DNA of 64,000 nucleotides from Cavia porcellus (GCF_034190915.1 NW_026947484.1:182274982-182338981); one strand, 5' to 3'. Positions 22,262 through 33,990 are shown, numbered from the stretch's first letter. Numbers and translations: made by a program. Notes: generated by a model not told the origin, from the sequence alone.

Positions 22262-22356
22262 TGGACTGGAGATATAGCTAAGTGGTATAGCGCCCGCCTG
22301 GCAAACACAAGGTCGTGAGTTCGATCCCTGGTACCAAGAAACAAAACAAAGCAAAA
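22262..22356 (+). mobile_element. ID SINE
   Basis: GACTGGAGATATAGCTAAGT, GTATAGCGCCCGCCTGGCAA, GGTCGTGAGTTCGATCCCTG and GTACCAAGAAACAAAACAAA. Near-direct repeats AAAAAGCTCATA and AAAAACACTCATA border it, consistent with a slightly diverged target-site duplication. Confidence 0.85.
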
Positions 22357-24099
22357 ACACTCATACCTTTGGAAAGGAGTAAGCATGCCACATTGACTAA
22401 ATACAAGACTGACAGTCTTGAGTGCTAGAGAGTGTAAAAATGGAATTTGAAGGAGAGAAGTAAAAGAATCTGGCTGAAGGATCAGAGGTCACTCAAAAGA
22501 GGAATCATACTTAAAGGAGGCCTTGAAGCAAGGCCGGCTCTGACATTTGTGGAACAAGAACAATAGTGCAAACAGAAACCTCTGACCCATCCGTATTTGT
22601 CATTTTTTTTACCCCCTAGCTCAATCCTGTTCCACCAAAGTCCTATGAATACGATGTAAACTCTTACCTACATGGATCTAATGAGGAGCCCTGTGACATT
22701 CCAGAAATGGGTTCAAGGACACTTGAACAGAAATTTGGGGATTCCAGATACTCAGAGTATGTTCTAGAAGGTGAAATGTGATCACAGGATGGGCATTGGA
22801 GAAGCCAGAGCAGGGCTACTCAAAGCATAGCACCCATGGGTGCCTGCATTCCTGGGTAGATGGGTGGTAAAGGTGGGTAGAGGTGGAGAACAGGAAGACA
22901 GTCGTGTTCTTGGAACATGGGAACAATAACAGTTGGTTATAGGTTGCAAGACTCCTTCTGGCAGCATTACAGAGGTTGGGTGGGCAATGGACTAGAAGGA
23001 ATTAGCTGGTCAAGTTATGCTAGGAACATAATTTAATACTTGCCGTAAGAGTCTCTGATTTTCTCTTCTTTCTGCCCCTCTGTCCCCTTTGTGTGCAGTG
23101 GGAGATAATCACTGCCTCACGGTGCGGTGCCTGGGCTATTTCCACCCTGCCCTGTGCACAGTGATTCTAATAGAGCCCATGTTTGATTTTTAAACCAAGA
23201 ACTTTCACTTTTGCCAAAAATTGTGAGGTGATGTATTTTCTCAGTGACATATTTTCCACTTGTGAAAAAGAGCTGTAGCAACTGATATTAAGACTGAAAA
23301 TGTACAAGGCTAAGTGACACAACGAACCATAAAATAAAATTTACTAAGTGACATAAACTGAAGACAAGCACTACAGAGAGGAGCACAGCTGTGTCAGCAC
23401 AGTGACCTTCTTCTGGAAACCTTAAAAGTTATTGTTGGCTTTATAGTTTTAGGCACCATTTGGTGCACCATTCCACCAGCAGTGACCCTTTAGAGTGATA
23501 GGTGCACTCGCAGCCTGCTGTCTCCCAGCGTGGAAAGTTTAGGGGCTAGGACCTGCAGGGGAAGAGGTTGAAGTAGGAATTTACATAATCCGATTAGGGA
23601 GGATTAGGTTTGGGCAGCTAAACGCCTCTATGTGCTTGAGCTAAAACCCTTACTATTCATGGCTCTCTCCACCCCCTAGAGAGACTGCACCTGCAAGCTC
23701 CTGGGGAGGGTGCAGGGGGGCTGGGAAGGGAAGGGGAGACGCTAGGAGAAGCTGGGCCCTGTCAGGCTCTGGTTCTGTTGCTTTAATTGATCTGTCTAGC
23801 GTAACCTGTGAATGCTGACCCTCTGGTGCTCTATGCAGGATTTTCATTTCAGGAAAGACCAAACCTGGGGATTTCTGCCAGCCCAAGTGGCTGTGGTGCA
23901 AGGTCATTTTGGCTAGAGGTTAAGCATTGTTCAACCTTAAAACTCTTCCCCATATTTTCAGTTTTTCATTCCTTTCTCAATCTTTGGTTCTGTGTACCGG
24001 GCACAGATGCATCCACGCAGCTCCCCATGACCCAGTCATCCATCCACCCATTGTGTATGAGTCTATCTATGTGTTCATCACAGGAGTTAGCTGACTATA
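22357..24099. other. No recognised feature
   Basis: Unique-looking DNA. Small open frames (for example 23653-23907 minus and 23808-24104 plus) overlap each other and have no domain. No RNA gene or repeat was identified. Confidence 0.45.
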
Positions 24100-24480
24100 T
24101 CTGATACATTTGTAAGAATATTCTACTAGGTATATTGTCCCTTCAAGTGTTTTATGGTACTTTGTTAGATAAATTTTGACAATTTCAGATTCATTAATAT
24201 TCTTGGAAGTTTGGGTCTGTTTGATCAAAAGGGAGTTGTATGAAAATCCTACTATCCTGTGGCTGTTCCTTTTTGTTTTCGCAAGAGTGTTTACTTTAGA
24301 TCTCTGCACTGCTTCCAAAGCAGGAAGACTCATGGAAGTTCCCTGACTTAGAGACATATCCTACCACAGTGTAAAGTGATCCTCTCTGTCTTGCTTTCTG
24401 TCCTGAAATTTTGTTTTATATTAATAGTAAAATCCTTTGGTTTTAAATTTACATTTTCAAGTTAAACTGTGTCCATTTTT
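24100..24480 (-). mobile_element. Ancient L1 ORF2 fragment
   Basis: The plus strand reads as the antisense of the N-terminal (endonuclease) part of L1 ORF2: TCATTAATATTCTTGGAAGT, ATCCTACTATCCTGTGGCTG, AAGAGTGTTTACTTTAGATC, TGATCCTCTCTGTCTTGC and TTGTTTTATATTAATAG. Identity is low and no frame remains. Confidence 0.5.
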
Positions 24481-24639
24481 TTTACATTTAATTTATGGGG
24501 TTGTACATGACTCTTAATTATAGGAAACATTTTGGGGCAAATTTACATTCCTTCATTCTTTGTTTGTTAAAGGAGTCTCCACACCTATGTTGAATCCTTC
24601 AGAACAAATTTCATTTTACTTCATTTTCTACACTGTAAA

Positions 24640-24750
24640 CTTCACGGGGACAAGGACTTCGTTTCTTAATCACTAAACCCCAGGAAATATGCGCACTCCA
24701 CTTAAAAGCTGCTTGAAAAGACATTTGTTGAACAAACATAAGAAAGCCCT
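24640..24750 (+). mobile_element. L2 3'-end fragment
   Basis: AACTTCACGGGGACAAGGAC, ACTAAACCCCAGGAAATATG and GAAAAGACATTTGTTGAACA resemble the terminal part of L2 with its 'ggcagggact' and 'tttgttgaatgaa' motifs. Confidence 0.5.
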
Positions 24751-25759
24751 GGCCGGCCTTTTTCTGCAACCAGCTGCCTCCAGCTGCTCTCCTTTCCACC
24801 AGCAAGAGTGTAGCTCGCTGTGTGAGGCGAAGGGTCCCGGAGGACCGCTTGTTTCTCAAAGAGAGGAGGACATGCTGGCTGCTGCAGAGAGGGGAGCAAG
24901 GAAGAATGTGGAGGGGAACTAGTTAGGAGCCCAGAACAGGGAAACGGGCTGCAGGAATGACAGCTTGACTGAAGGGGAGGGAAGCAGCACTGAGCACCAG
25001 GAAACTAGTTCTTTACCCTCAGTACTTAACCCTCCCCTTAATGCACGCTGGGCATTTCACCCACATTTTCTCATATAATATGATAAATAATAGATATTAA
25101 TTAAAAAGTTATATATAATGAGTTATCATTTAAGAAAGACAAAATTAGTATCTCAGACAAGTTAAATACTAAAAATACACCTCAGCAACACGGCTGTGGC
25201 ATATCGCTGACTCAGTCTTATTAGTAGATCTTAGACCCCTGGAGCCAGCGGAGCCTGAACACCCTGAGGAACACTAGTGCTGCCCGCTTACAGGCCAGAG
25301 GGCAGCCTGGCGATCAGCACGCCCCTGCATCTCTGGGCTCTTTTCATCTCTCTCATCTCCCAGCACCCAAAGAAGACAATCATCAGGCAAGTAGCTGCAG
25401 AGGGAAGAAGGGGCATCTGGGAGGGAGAAATACAGTGACATGGCCCACATCTTTGCTGAGCAGTGGGTGGGAAGCCACGGAGTGAGGATTTTGGCCCCCT
25501 CATAAGGAAAGGGAGATCTGGTAGTTTTGTCACCATTTTAGATTTCTCCAGCATCATTCCCTAGTCAGGACAGAAAGATCTTGACTCTGTGGTCCACCCC
25601 GATATGCTTATACTCTGATTTGTGGCCTTGGACAGGGAGTACTATCCCTTTGAGTATGTTTCCTGTAATATCTAATACATATTTATTTGCTGTGGGTTAA
25701 GTGAGGTATTAAGAACTCCTCACACGGGGGCAGTTTCCTGTGGCAGCTGAGGGAAAATC
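24751..25759. other. No recognised feature
   Basis: Unique DNA with antisense-paired small open frames at 24611-24922 and a minus frame at 25288-25557. None shows a domain or splice context. Confidence 0.45.
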
Positions 25760-25869
25760 TTTGAGTTGGCTCCAAGTCAGACTGACTGCTTTTTACTCCT
25801 AACCCAAGACCTGTTGTCATCTTGGACAAGTTACTCACTTCTACCAGCCTCAATTTCCTCTGCCAAAAA
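25760..25869 (+). mobile_element. MIR SINE fragment
   Basis: GACTGACTGCTTTTTACTCC, TGTCATCTTGGACAAGTTAC and CAATTTCCTCTGCCAAAAAC match the MIR core around the conserved 'cttgggcaagttac' and 'cctcagtttcctc' segments. A B1-ID follows directly. Confidence 0.65.
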
Positions 25870-26058
25870 CTGGAAATGGCGATGGTGCGTGCCTGTAAGG
25901 CTAGCACCATGGGAGGCTGAAGCAGGAACATTACAAGTCTGAATCAATCCTGGACAAATTAGTGAGACCCTGACTCAAAATAAAAAAGGTCTGAGGGTGT
26001 AGCTCAGTGTGAAGGCTCTGGGTTCAGCCCTCAGGACCTAATAAAAAAAGAAAGAAGC
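25870..26058 (+). mobile_element. B1-ID composite SINE
   Basis: B1 half: GATGGTGCGTGCCTGTAAGG, GGGAGGCTGAAGCAGGAACA, GTGAGACCCTGACTCAAAAT. ID half: GGTCTGAGGGTGTAGCTCAG, GGCTCTGGGTTCAGCCCTCA and an AATAAAAAAAGAAAGAAG tail. Confidence 0.85.
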
Positions 26059-27126
26059 AGGAAATAGTTTATTGGGAAGACTCACTAAGCTAACATACTA
26101 GTAGTGACTTGAGGTGTTGTTTAAATGGTAGGAGCGGACTTCTAAGGAAACCGTGCTCGTTCAATAAATGCTTTTGATTCTTTTATTTTCATTGTCAGAA
26201 AAACTCTATTCAAAAGCTGGACACCGAATCTAACCACATGCCTCTAATTTCCTCCAAAGAGCACTTTCATTTGTACTCTTTATCTGCTCAAACCAGTGTT
26301 CTGGTTTCTACCTCTCTTCTGTGACTTACTTGAGTCTTGTGGTAGTAAGCAGCGTTTATTTCTTTCCAGTACTTGGAGGAGACCTTGGATGAGGGAGATG
26401 TCAGAGGGGGAAGAATAAGTTTCCCTTCACCACTGAGGCTTTTCTCTAACAATGTGATTCCTATCCTCCAGCACCCCGGCCTCAGAGCCCTGGTAACACC
26501 ACCATACTCACCCACATAGACACCTGGTGTTGAAGCCAGGCAGGTGTTTGTCCAGAGCAAATGTTGACTATTGAAGCACAAACTGCCTCAAGTGTGTGAG
26601 CATCACTTCCCATAGTTACCAATGAGAGGGACACAGCCTGGGTGTGCCCAGCTGCCGCCTTCTTTGGATTACTCTGGCATGGCTTTGGCTCTGTAGACCT
26701 AAAGCTGAGTATTTCTATTTTCAGGCAATAAACCTAAGGGTCGTGGGGAGTGGTCTGGGGTGGGCACAGCAGGTACTGGAGATAAAAGGGGTGAGTGGGA
26801 CTCCCTTTTCCCCTCTTTATTCTCCTCTCTTTGTATAAGGAACATGGCTCATCAACGGTTCCCCTAGATGAGGATTTAGATGCTCTGTGAGCAACAGATA
26901 AGAGTACAGCCTCCTCACAGAAAATAAATTCAGTGACTATCCCCTATAAGTCAATACTGCCAGGCTTATCAGCTGTCCTCATCCCCACTCGGTCCCCTGG
27001 GGACCAGATTTGAAATAAAGGCCACAGCTCCAGGGGCTGAGAGCAGAGGCACAGGATTGACCTGGGAGAAGCCTCTCCATACACACAACCACGCACCCCA
27101 GCTGCCCGCCACATTTCGGGCAAAGG
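26059..27126. other. No recognised feature
   Basis: Unique sequence without a gene or nameable repeat. Confidence 0.45.
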
Positions 27127-27202
27127 GTGTATATGTGTGTGTGTGTTTGTGTGTGTCTCTGTGTGTGTTTGTGTGTGTGCATTTGTGTGTGTGTGTGTCT
27201 AC
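27127..27202 (+). repeat. TG dinucleotide microsatellite
   Basis: About 75 bp of TG repeats with interruptions (TTTG, TCTCTG, CATTTG). Open frames through it encode only His-Thr or Cys-Val repeats and are not genes. Confidence 0.95.
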
Positions 27203-27450
27203 CAGGCTCATGTTGACGGGAGCTGACAGCTCCCCAGACTAGCAAATCCCAAACCAAACACATACACATCCGGGGGATGCCTTTTTATCCCTCAGATCCA
27301 GCAGATGTTTCTAGGAGGCTTCTTGGGAAAACCTGAAGATATTATTTAAAATCTAACCAAAAAGACCTAAAGAGGAACTTTGGACTCCTTACCACTGTTC
27401 TCATCTTTGCTTTTCATAACAGATACTTCGACACTATCCAGGAGCACATT

Positions 27451-27640
27451 TTTTTGTTTGTTTGTTTGTTTTTGTACCATTTTTTTGTTTTTTTAGTATT
27501 ATTGAGTTAGGGCCTTGCTATACAGTTTAGGCTGGCTTTGAGCTCACTTTGTAGCCCAGGCTGGTCTCGAACTCTCAACAACACTCCCGCCTCAGTCTCT
27601 GGGTGCTGGGATTACAGGCATGTGCCACCATGCCTGGCCA
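27451..27640 (-). mobile_element. B1 SINE
   Basis: Reverse complement of B1 with a long T-rich head (TTTGTTTGTTTGTTTGTTTT), TAGGGCCTTGCTATACAGTT, CTGGCTTTGAGCTCACTTTG, CAGGCTGGTCTCGAACTCTC, GCTGGGATTACAGGCATGTG and CCACCATGCCTGGCC. The doubled 'taggctggct...ccaggctggtc' segment is the internal B1 duplication. Confidence 0.9.
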
Positions 27641-29199
27641 TATCTATCTTTTACATCAGTAGGAATTTGGCTTCTTTGAAAATTGCCTGAAACAGATTAC
27701 CAGCTGGGGGTTCATTTCTGAGCCTAAGACTTGACTAAAGTAGACTGATTTAACAAGATACCTGTGTCTGGCTCTCCGTCCACTCATGATCCCTGTGGCC
27801 TCTGCAAGGACTCTAGGCTAGCCCAGTCCCATCAAGACCTGCTTGAGTTCTCTGGCCTAGATAATAGAGTCTTGGTGGGAAATGGGAAAGAGTAGAAAAC
27901 AAGAGAGACTTGGCCTGCCTGACTCAGTGCGGGGGAACTCAGTGCAATCCCAAGAGTCTTGGATGCTGCGCTCCCCAACTTCCACAGTGAAGCTCTGTGG
28001 CATCCCCGGTTTCTAATTAAAGCATCAGGTGTAGAAATGGCACCAGCTTCTTCTCTGCATCTCTTACACTGATGCATGGTGGTATCCAAGCTTAGTGCAA
28101 ACCACTGGTCTCTCTTGTGTCTCTTTCTTAGGCCATGTTCCAAAAATTGCCTTCCATCCTCTTTGGAGCCCAGAACTTCACTCCCAACTTTCCCGTCTCA
28201 GTTCACCAGAGCTTTTGCCTGCAAAGACCAGTTCTAACTCCTGCAAATCTGGATGAGCCCTGCTGTATTCTGTCACTGCCTTTCTGTGACCTGCATGCAG
28301 CACCCCTCTTGAGCTCAGACCACCAACAAGGTGCCTCCTGCTCACTTGGTCTTGAGTGCTTTCTGAGTCTTGCACTCCCTGTAGCTGGCCCTGCAGATAT
28401 TGCTAGGAGTAACCTTTCCTGATCACTAGGGTCCAGGTTAAGTACCTTCCGGGACTCCAGGTCAGTCTCAGTATCCCTGAACTCTCCCAAATCCCTGCTC
28501 TGGCCTGGAAAGCTTTGTGACTGGTTTCTGAACCTCAGTCTTTAGTATAATGTCAATGAGCAGTAATGAAGGCATTCTGTTCCTACTCCAATCTTTTCTC
28601 TGTTTTCCCTGATCCAAATTTTATAGAAGGCCATTCAGTTCATTACTAGCTGTTCTTACCTATTTGGGTAACTGCACTATTTACAATTTATATATAGGCA
28701 GCTTGTCTTACCATTCTATAAACCTGTTCTGTGAGTTTACTGACTCCTTTCTTCTGAAAGGCTTGCTTTGTTTTCATTCATTCATTCTTTCTTTCTTTCT
28801 TCTTCTTCTTTTATTCAGATTTTGTTCTTCAAGTCTAAGTGCACGTGAACCTAGCTGCCCTTGTGTCTGCCTTTCTTCCTGAAACTTTAAACAGCCTTTT
28901 GTGCTCAGTCTGCCTTCTACCATTCTGAGACCTTTGATACTTTTGCCTATGCCTGGTCTTTGAGGCTCATTTCTGTTCAGTGTTGTTTTGACCCCATGTC
29001 CTCTTCCTCTCCAAAGGATGGGGCTTACACCTGTGCTCTGGCAGCTAGGGTCACTTCTTATTTCTGGCTCTCAAGACAAAGTCCTTTAACCAAGAGTGCT
29101 TTGAAATACCAGCCTGACAGGAAGATTGTTACTTGGGATTATCAGTAAAATGCAAATTGATTGGATTTATGTCAGAGGCAGAAATAAAAGCAAGTGAAG
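27641..29199. other. No recognised feature; short TTCT microsatellite
   Basis: Unique-looking DNA. A pyrimidine microsatellite (ATTCATTCATTCTTTCTTTC then TTCTTCTTCTTT) lies near 28777-28813. Open frames around 27832-28490 overlap on both strands and show no domain. Confidence 0.45.
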
Positions 29200-29780
29200 A
29201 TAATATTCACAATAGCTCTCATTTATCAGATATCTACTGTCGATGTCGCTCCCGGCCGGCAGCAAGGACACACGACAAAGCCTGGCAGTGGACAACCTTT
29301 TCTTTTATTTTCCTTCTCCGTACAGCCTGCCCTGGGATCGCTCCCAGCCGAAGCCTCCTTTGGTCCGCTCCCCGCGGCTCCTTCTGGGCTTCTACTTCCG
29401 GGCTTCTTCTTCCCCCCCAGGGGTGGCACCAGTATATATACGGATACAGTGTCCAATCATGTTAAAGTAAGCAAGGCAAGCTGATTGGCTAACATCATCA
29501 GTTGCCAGGCAGACTATATTGTTGAGCGGGTTGCTTACGCGGTAAGCAGGAAACTAACGTGCTCGATGGGAGGGGTAATCTACCTCAGGCTTTACTCTTT
29601 ACTACAGGCCTCACGTCCGCCAAGTGAGGCGACCGGGCTCGGGGCTGCGGCTCCCAACAATCTACAAAGTGTCAAGTAGCATACCAGATCCTGTAGGGTT
29701 CCTATCATTGTTATGATAACCTTAAAGGAGGGCATTAATTTTAGGTCCATATTTGAGTTTATAATTCCAGTCCAAACTTT
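29200..29780 (-). mobile_element. MIR or L2-type fragment split by a solo LTR
   Basis: AATATTCACAATAGCTCTCA and TTTATCAGATATCTAC on the left continue after the LTR as AAGTGTCAAGTAGCATACCA, TAGGGTTCCTATCATTG and ATAACCTTAAAGGAGGGC. Joined, they follow the common 'aacatttattgagc...tactatgtgccagg' repeat order in diverged form. Confidence 0.5.
29238..29659 (-). mobile_element. Solo LTR of an IAP-like class II endogenous retrovirus
   Basis: Read on the minus strand, this 422-bp unit begins TGTTGGGAGCCGC and ends CGACATCGACA, with TG and CA termini. A perfect 6-bp target-site duplication, ATCTAC, sits at 29232-29237 and 29660-29665; 6 bp is the typical size for class II/ERVK elements. A TATA box (TATATATAC, near 29433-29440) and AATAAA (29304-29309) lie in the right order for U3, R and U5. 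It is GC-rich with several CpGs, so it looks young. No gag, pol or env remains: recombination between two LTRs presumably removed the internal part. The TGTTGGGAGCC start is that of intracisternal A-particle LTRs, but the exact family is not determined. Confidence 0.85.
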
Positions 29781-29804
29781 AACTCTACCAAACCTTTTAG
29801 ATAT

Positions 29805-29990
29805 GCATGGTCCAATATGCTATTACTAGCTTCATGATGCTATTTAAATTGTTAATAAAAAACATTTAGTTAACCGTCATGTGTATTCATTCAAATGCTC
29901 AATAGTCATGTGTAGCTCATGGATACAGACAGATATTTTCCAGCACAGGAGAATGTTCTAGGTATTCTCTGGACATGGCAGAAATAAGGC
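29805..29990 (+). mobile_element. hAT-type DNA transposon fossil
   Basis: TGGTCCAATATGCTATTACT and TCATGATGCTATTTAAATTG at the left and AAATGCTCAATAGTCATGTG, GAATGTTCTAGGTATT at the right have the layout of a widespread short hAT-Charlie-type mammalian element whose ends carry 'gccacatgtggcta' arms. Diverged; family name not given. Confidence 0.45.
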
Positions 29991-30984
29991 TCCCACTAGA
30001 ATAGGGAGATAGACGACTCTTAGCAAATGATGATAGGGTGATAAGAGAAGGAAAACTTTCCTTCTAAAAGGAATAGAGGTTACTCAGTTAAGTTCCAAAA
30101 CAAATTCTTATAAACTTCGCTATAAGACTGTATATCATGTAACATTTAGTAGAAGAACATATTTAATATAAAAGTATAGGACATATGCAGGACTTACAAA
30201 ACAGTCTTACAATGGCTGCCTGCAAAGTTAGAGTGGAAGAATGCCAAAGGGCAGTCTGTGCAAAGGAGCCCGTCTAAAGAGAGGTCCATCTGCATACCTC
30301 TACCTCAAATATCTTTGCCACCGATTTTCCAGTCCTGTTCCTTCCACATCCCTGACCATTTTGCTAGACTGCCGATTACAACCCATGAGTCAATACAAAA
30401 TTGCATATCTGGCTATGTTTTCTTCCAAGAAACGTGTACAACCAGTTGTACTACCTGGAGTTCTGGCTACTGTGAAGAGTTCCCTTCACCATTGTCCTTC
30501 AGGGATGTCCTTGGAAGGGGCCACAGTGCTGCCGCTGTTCACTTTCGGGTGGTGCCTGTATAACGTGCAGCACTATCTGCAAAACCAGGCCCCAGTCTTC
30601 TTCTCCTCTGTCAGCTGATCAGATGGTAAGAGGCCATGGTGCATGCTAGAAGACGGAAGGCAATACAGTAGGAGTAAGAACCATGGGCATTTGGGCAGCT
30701 TCTTCATCTAGTATACTGTGCCCTCTGGACCTGTTTGGGCTCAAATCATGTATATACAATTTTCATTTAGTGACATACTGTCGCTGAGCATGTTCAACTT
30801 TATAACTCAGCATATAGTTAAAAGATAATAATACCAGATCAGATAATACCCAGCTCGTCATGGACAGCTCCAGTTGTGTGGAAACCAGGTATCCCATGAT
30901 CAACCTAGTAACAGGGCAGGAGCTGCTCTTCAAAGGAAGAATAGTTGTCTGCAGATGATAGTAGAGGCTTGGCCCAAAATCCCG
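29991..30984. other. Unassigned sequence with one 125-codon open frame
   Basis: The plus-strand frame at 30241-30618 (125 aa) is one of the longer isolated frames in the window, and a second frame overlaps it. The protein has no motif I recognise. It could be a remnant of an endogenous retrovirus or a processed pseudogene, but I see no catalytic motif, so no function is given. Flanks show no splice sites or promoter. Confidence 0.3.
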
Positions 30985-32140
30985 AAGGTCATGTTTGGTA
31001 GGTTATTTGTATCTAGAAATATATTCATTGCTTCTAGAGTCTCCAATTTATTAGAACACAGATTTTCAAAGTAGTCCTTAATAATCCTCTGGCCTTCAGT
31101 GGTATCAGTTGTAATGTCATGTCCTCTTTTTTATCTCTAATTTTATTGATTTGTATCATATCTCTGTTTTGGCTAGTTTGTCTAAAGGTTTCTCAATTTT
31201 TTAAAAAAAAGAGTCCAGTCTTTATTTTTTTGACCTTGTGAATTATTCTTTTAGCCTCTACCTCATTTCTTCAGTGACCCACTGATCATTCTGTTTATGT
31301 AGTTTCTATGGTTTCTTTTGCCCTGGATTTCTAGTTTCATTCCACTATAAGCTGATAATATATAAGAAATTCTTTCCTGTTTGTATTTGCTGAGGCTTGC
31401 TTTATCATCTAAACTATTACCTATTTTGGAGAACAGTCCATGAACTTCTGAGCAGAATAAGTATTCCATAGTTGTCAAATGGAATGTTCCATATACGCCT
31501 GTTAAGTCCGTTTGGTCTATGGTGTACTTTAATTCTGAGGTATCTTTGTTGATGTTTTGGGGGGTGGTATCTATCTATTGGTAGGATCATCTTAATATTG
31601 AACTCAACCAGTATTACAGTATTGGGACCTTTATGTCTCTTTCTGTTGAGTAGTATTTGTTTTACTAAATCAAGGTCAGTAATGTTTGGTGCACATATAT
31701 TTATGGACTGTTCCATTTATCAGTATATAGTGTTTGCTTATCTGACTAATTTTGTTTTGAAGCTTCCTTTGTCAGATATGAGTTTAGTACTCCTGATTGC
31801 AGTCAGGTTTCATTTGCATGTAATACTGTTCTTTGCCCATTCGTTTTTAGTCTTTGCTAGTGAGGTACATTTCTTGCAAAAGAGTTGAGTCTTGTTTTTT
31901 AATCCACTCTGTTGTCTGTCTTTTTTTTTTTTTTTTTTGTCTTTTTCATTTTTATCAGTACCAGGGATCGAACTCATGACTGCCTGTTTGCAAGGCAGGT
32001 GCTTATGCCGCTGAGCTAAATCCCCAGCCCCCTGTTGTCTGTCTTTTATTGGAGAATTAAGACCATTTAGATTCAGAGTTATTGTAGAAAAGTATGTACT
32101 AATTCCTGTCATTTTGTTGTTTTTTCTTTACTTTTAACAT
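30985..32140 (-). mobile_element. L1 5' ORF2 fragment, split by an ID SINE
   Basis: The minus strand encodes the start of L1 ORF2, the endonuclease domain: translation begins with STITLNLNGLNSPIKDRQQ (about 32041-32110), is broken by an ID at 31925-32031, then continues SGLKNKTQLFCKKCTSL. Further endonuclease and early reverse-transcriptase-side sequence runs to about 30985 with frameshifts and stops. No 3' end is present, so it is a partial copy. Confidence 0.85.
31925..32031 (-). mobile_element. ID SINE inside the L1 ORF2 start
   Basis: T head, then TTTTTATCAGTACCAGGGAT, GCCTGTTTGCAAGGCAGGTG and GAGCTAAATCCCCAGCCCC. The flanking direct repeats CTGTTGTCTGTCTTTT (31909-31924 and 32032-32047) are identical, with the first grading into the T tract. 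Confidence 0.9.
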
Positions 32141-32386
32141 TTTAAGTATTTATTGAAAGATAAAAGAATTACCAAACAATAATAAAAGGGACCCTAAATT
32201 CAAAACAGGGACAAAATGAAGAAAACTATGTCACTTTTCTATACTCTGGTGAATTTCAGTAAATATTAATTTTTGGAATTAAAACTAGAACTTACTTTAA
32301 AAGTTATAAAATATAGGATTAAAATATCTCTTAATCAGGAATTAAAAACCAAGTTTGTCTGTGTACCATCTTTTTCTCATGGCATA

Positions 32387-32772
32387 TGTCTTGGTCACTT
32401 TTCTCTAGTGGCTGAGACGAAATATCCAACATCCAAAATGAAAGAAGGAAAGGTTTATTTAACTCACTGTTTATGGAGGTTTTAGTCCATAATCAGCTGG
32501 CTCCAAGGGTGGCATGGCACCAGGCAACATTTCAAAGCAGCACCCAGCAAAAGCAGCCAGAGCAAAAGAGGGGGGAACAAGCCTCTTTTCCTCCCTTACT
32601 TTGTACACAGGCCACCCCTACCACCCAAAGCAGATGTAGCACTCGTAAAATCTCTGTACTTTCCTCTTGCTTGGGCTCAGGACATTTACAAAGTAAGGAT
32701 TCTGGCTCCTTACTGAGTCTTTTATTTAAACTTCTAAACTTCTCAAGTGGACAAAAGGTAGCAACCATAACA
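32387..32772 (-). mobile_element. MaLR-type solo LTR
   Basis: Minus strand starts TGTTATGGTTGCTACC and shows MaLR layout in reverse: on the plus strand TTTTCTCTAGTGGCTGAGAC, AAGGTTTATTTAACTCACTG, GGTTTTAGTCCATAATCAGC. Probably the same broad family as the LTRs at 20624 and 33243. I did not find a clear 5-bp target-site duplication. Confidence 0.65.
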
Positions 32773-33242
32773 GCTTGTAAATGTTTCTCATTTACCTCTC
32801 CTGATGAATAAACACTTCAGCAGTATTAATGTTGAAAACAGACTACAAGTAAAAATGCATTAAGAACATTATTTTATGAAACTTTTGTGGCATACATATC
32901 TTCAGTCAAGTATGACCTGGTTGTATAATGACAAAAGCATGAGTTATTTAAAAGAACATGCAATTCGATGTAGCTATATGGCCAAATTATGTAAAGGGAA
33001 TATATCAATAGTGGGTTCTAGATAATAGAAATGTCCTATTCTTCTTTATGCTTCCATTTTCATATTTTGCAATGCACATACATTCATTTTATAGGAGGAA
33101 AATTAAACTTTATCAAGATAAAACATGCTACGGATTCAGTAAAGATAAAATAAGACAAATTTATGTTAGTCAACACTGGGTTCTCCCAAGTTAAAAGTAA
33201 ACTGTTTTCCTTAAGACATTAGAAAAAAGCACAATACAGCAG

Positions 33243-33585
33243 TGTCATGGAATATGTCTGTGTCCCCCAGGCCTCATAAGTTTGAATTGTGCATTTGTTA
33301 TTCGTTTATTGTATAGTGCTTGGATTGATGGTGTTAGTGCTACACCCACTTAGGGGTGGAGCCAAGATGTGATGTAATGGCAGGAAGAAGGTGTATCTTC
33401 CTCTTTGCCGGTTCCTTTTTGCTGTTTGTAGCTGCCATGAAAGGCAGCCCAGCCATGCCCGCCTGTCTTGGAGCCAACTGAGTGTGGACTGAAACCTCCA
33501 AAAACTGTAAGAAATAAACCTTTCCTTTCCCAACTTTGGGCTTCAGGTATTTTGTCTCAGTGACGAGTAAAAAGTAACTAAGACA
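33243..33585 (+). mobile_element. MaLR-type solo LTR with 5-bp TSD
   Basis: Begins TGTCATGGAATATGTCTGTG and ends AAAAAGTAACTAAGACA. AATAAACCTTTCC carries the poly(A) signal. Direct repeats AGCAG at 33238-33242 and 33586-33590 flank it exactly, the 5-bp size expected for ERVL/MaLR. Confidence 0.85.
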
Positions 33586-33590
33586 AGCAG

Positions 33591-33990
33591 AAATAAAAAA
33601 ATTAGTAACTTTAAAATCTCAACTTTATAAATCAGTACACAGAATAGATTTAAATAAGAACAAACACCTCAGAGCTGATTGTTTAAAACAAATAACAGAA
33701 TTAACAAATATAACTTGCTTGTTCAGGAAAACAAAACTACAGAAAATAATGTATTTAAATCTCAAATTCTGGATAAATAAGACATACAACAGCTTATGCT
33801 AATTATGAAGTGAATGTTGTAAATATTAAATCGCAAAACTGGCTGAAGGGATATAGTGCTGTAATTTTCCAGTAACTACAGAAATATTAGCGAGATTTGC
33901 CTAAGTGCTACTCTAAATGCTAAAGTGCTATCTCTAAGTGGCTGCATTATGGGTTATTTTCTCTTCTTTTTGTTATTTTTAAGTTTGTTA
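33591..33990. other. No recognised feature
   Basis: AT-rich DNA between an LTR and the ORF1-only element. The last bases (TAAAAATTTTACATCAAG) form the insertion target of the latter. Confidence 0.45.

Noticed and set aside
26969..27269. His/Thr-rich open frames
   Set aside because: They translate a TG/CA microsatellite.
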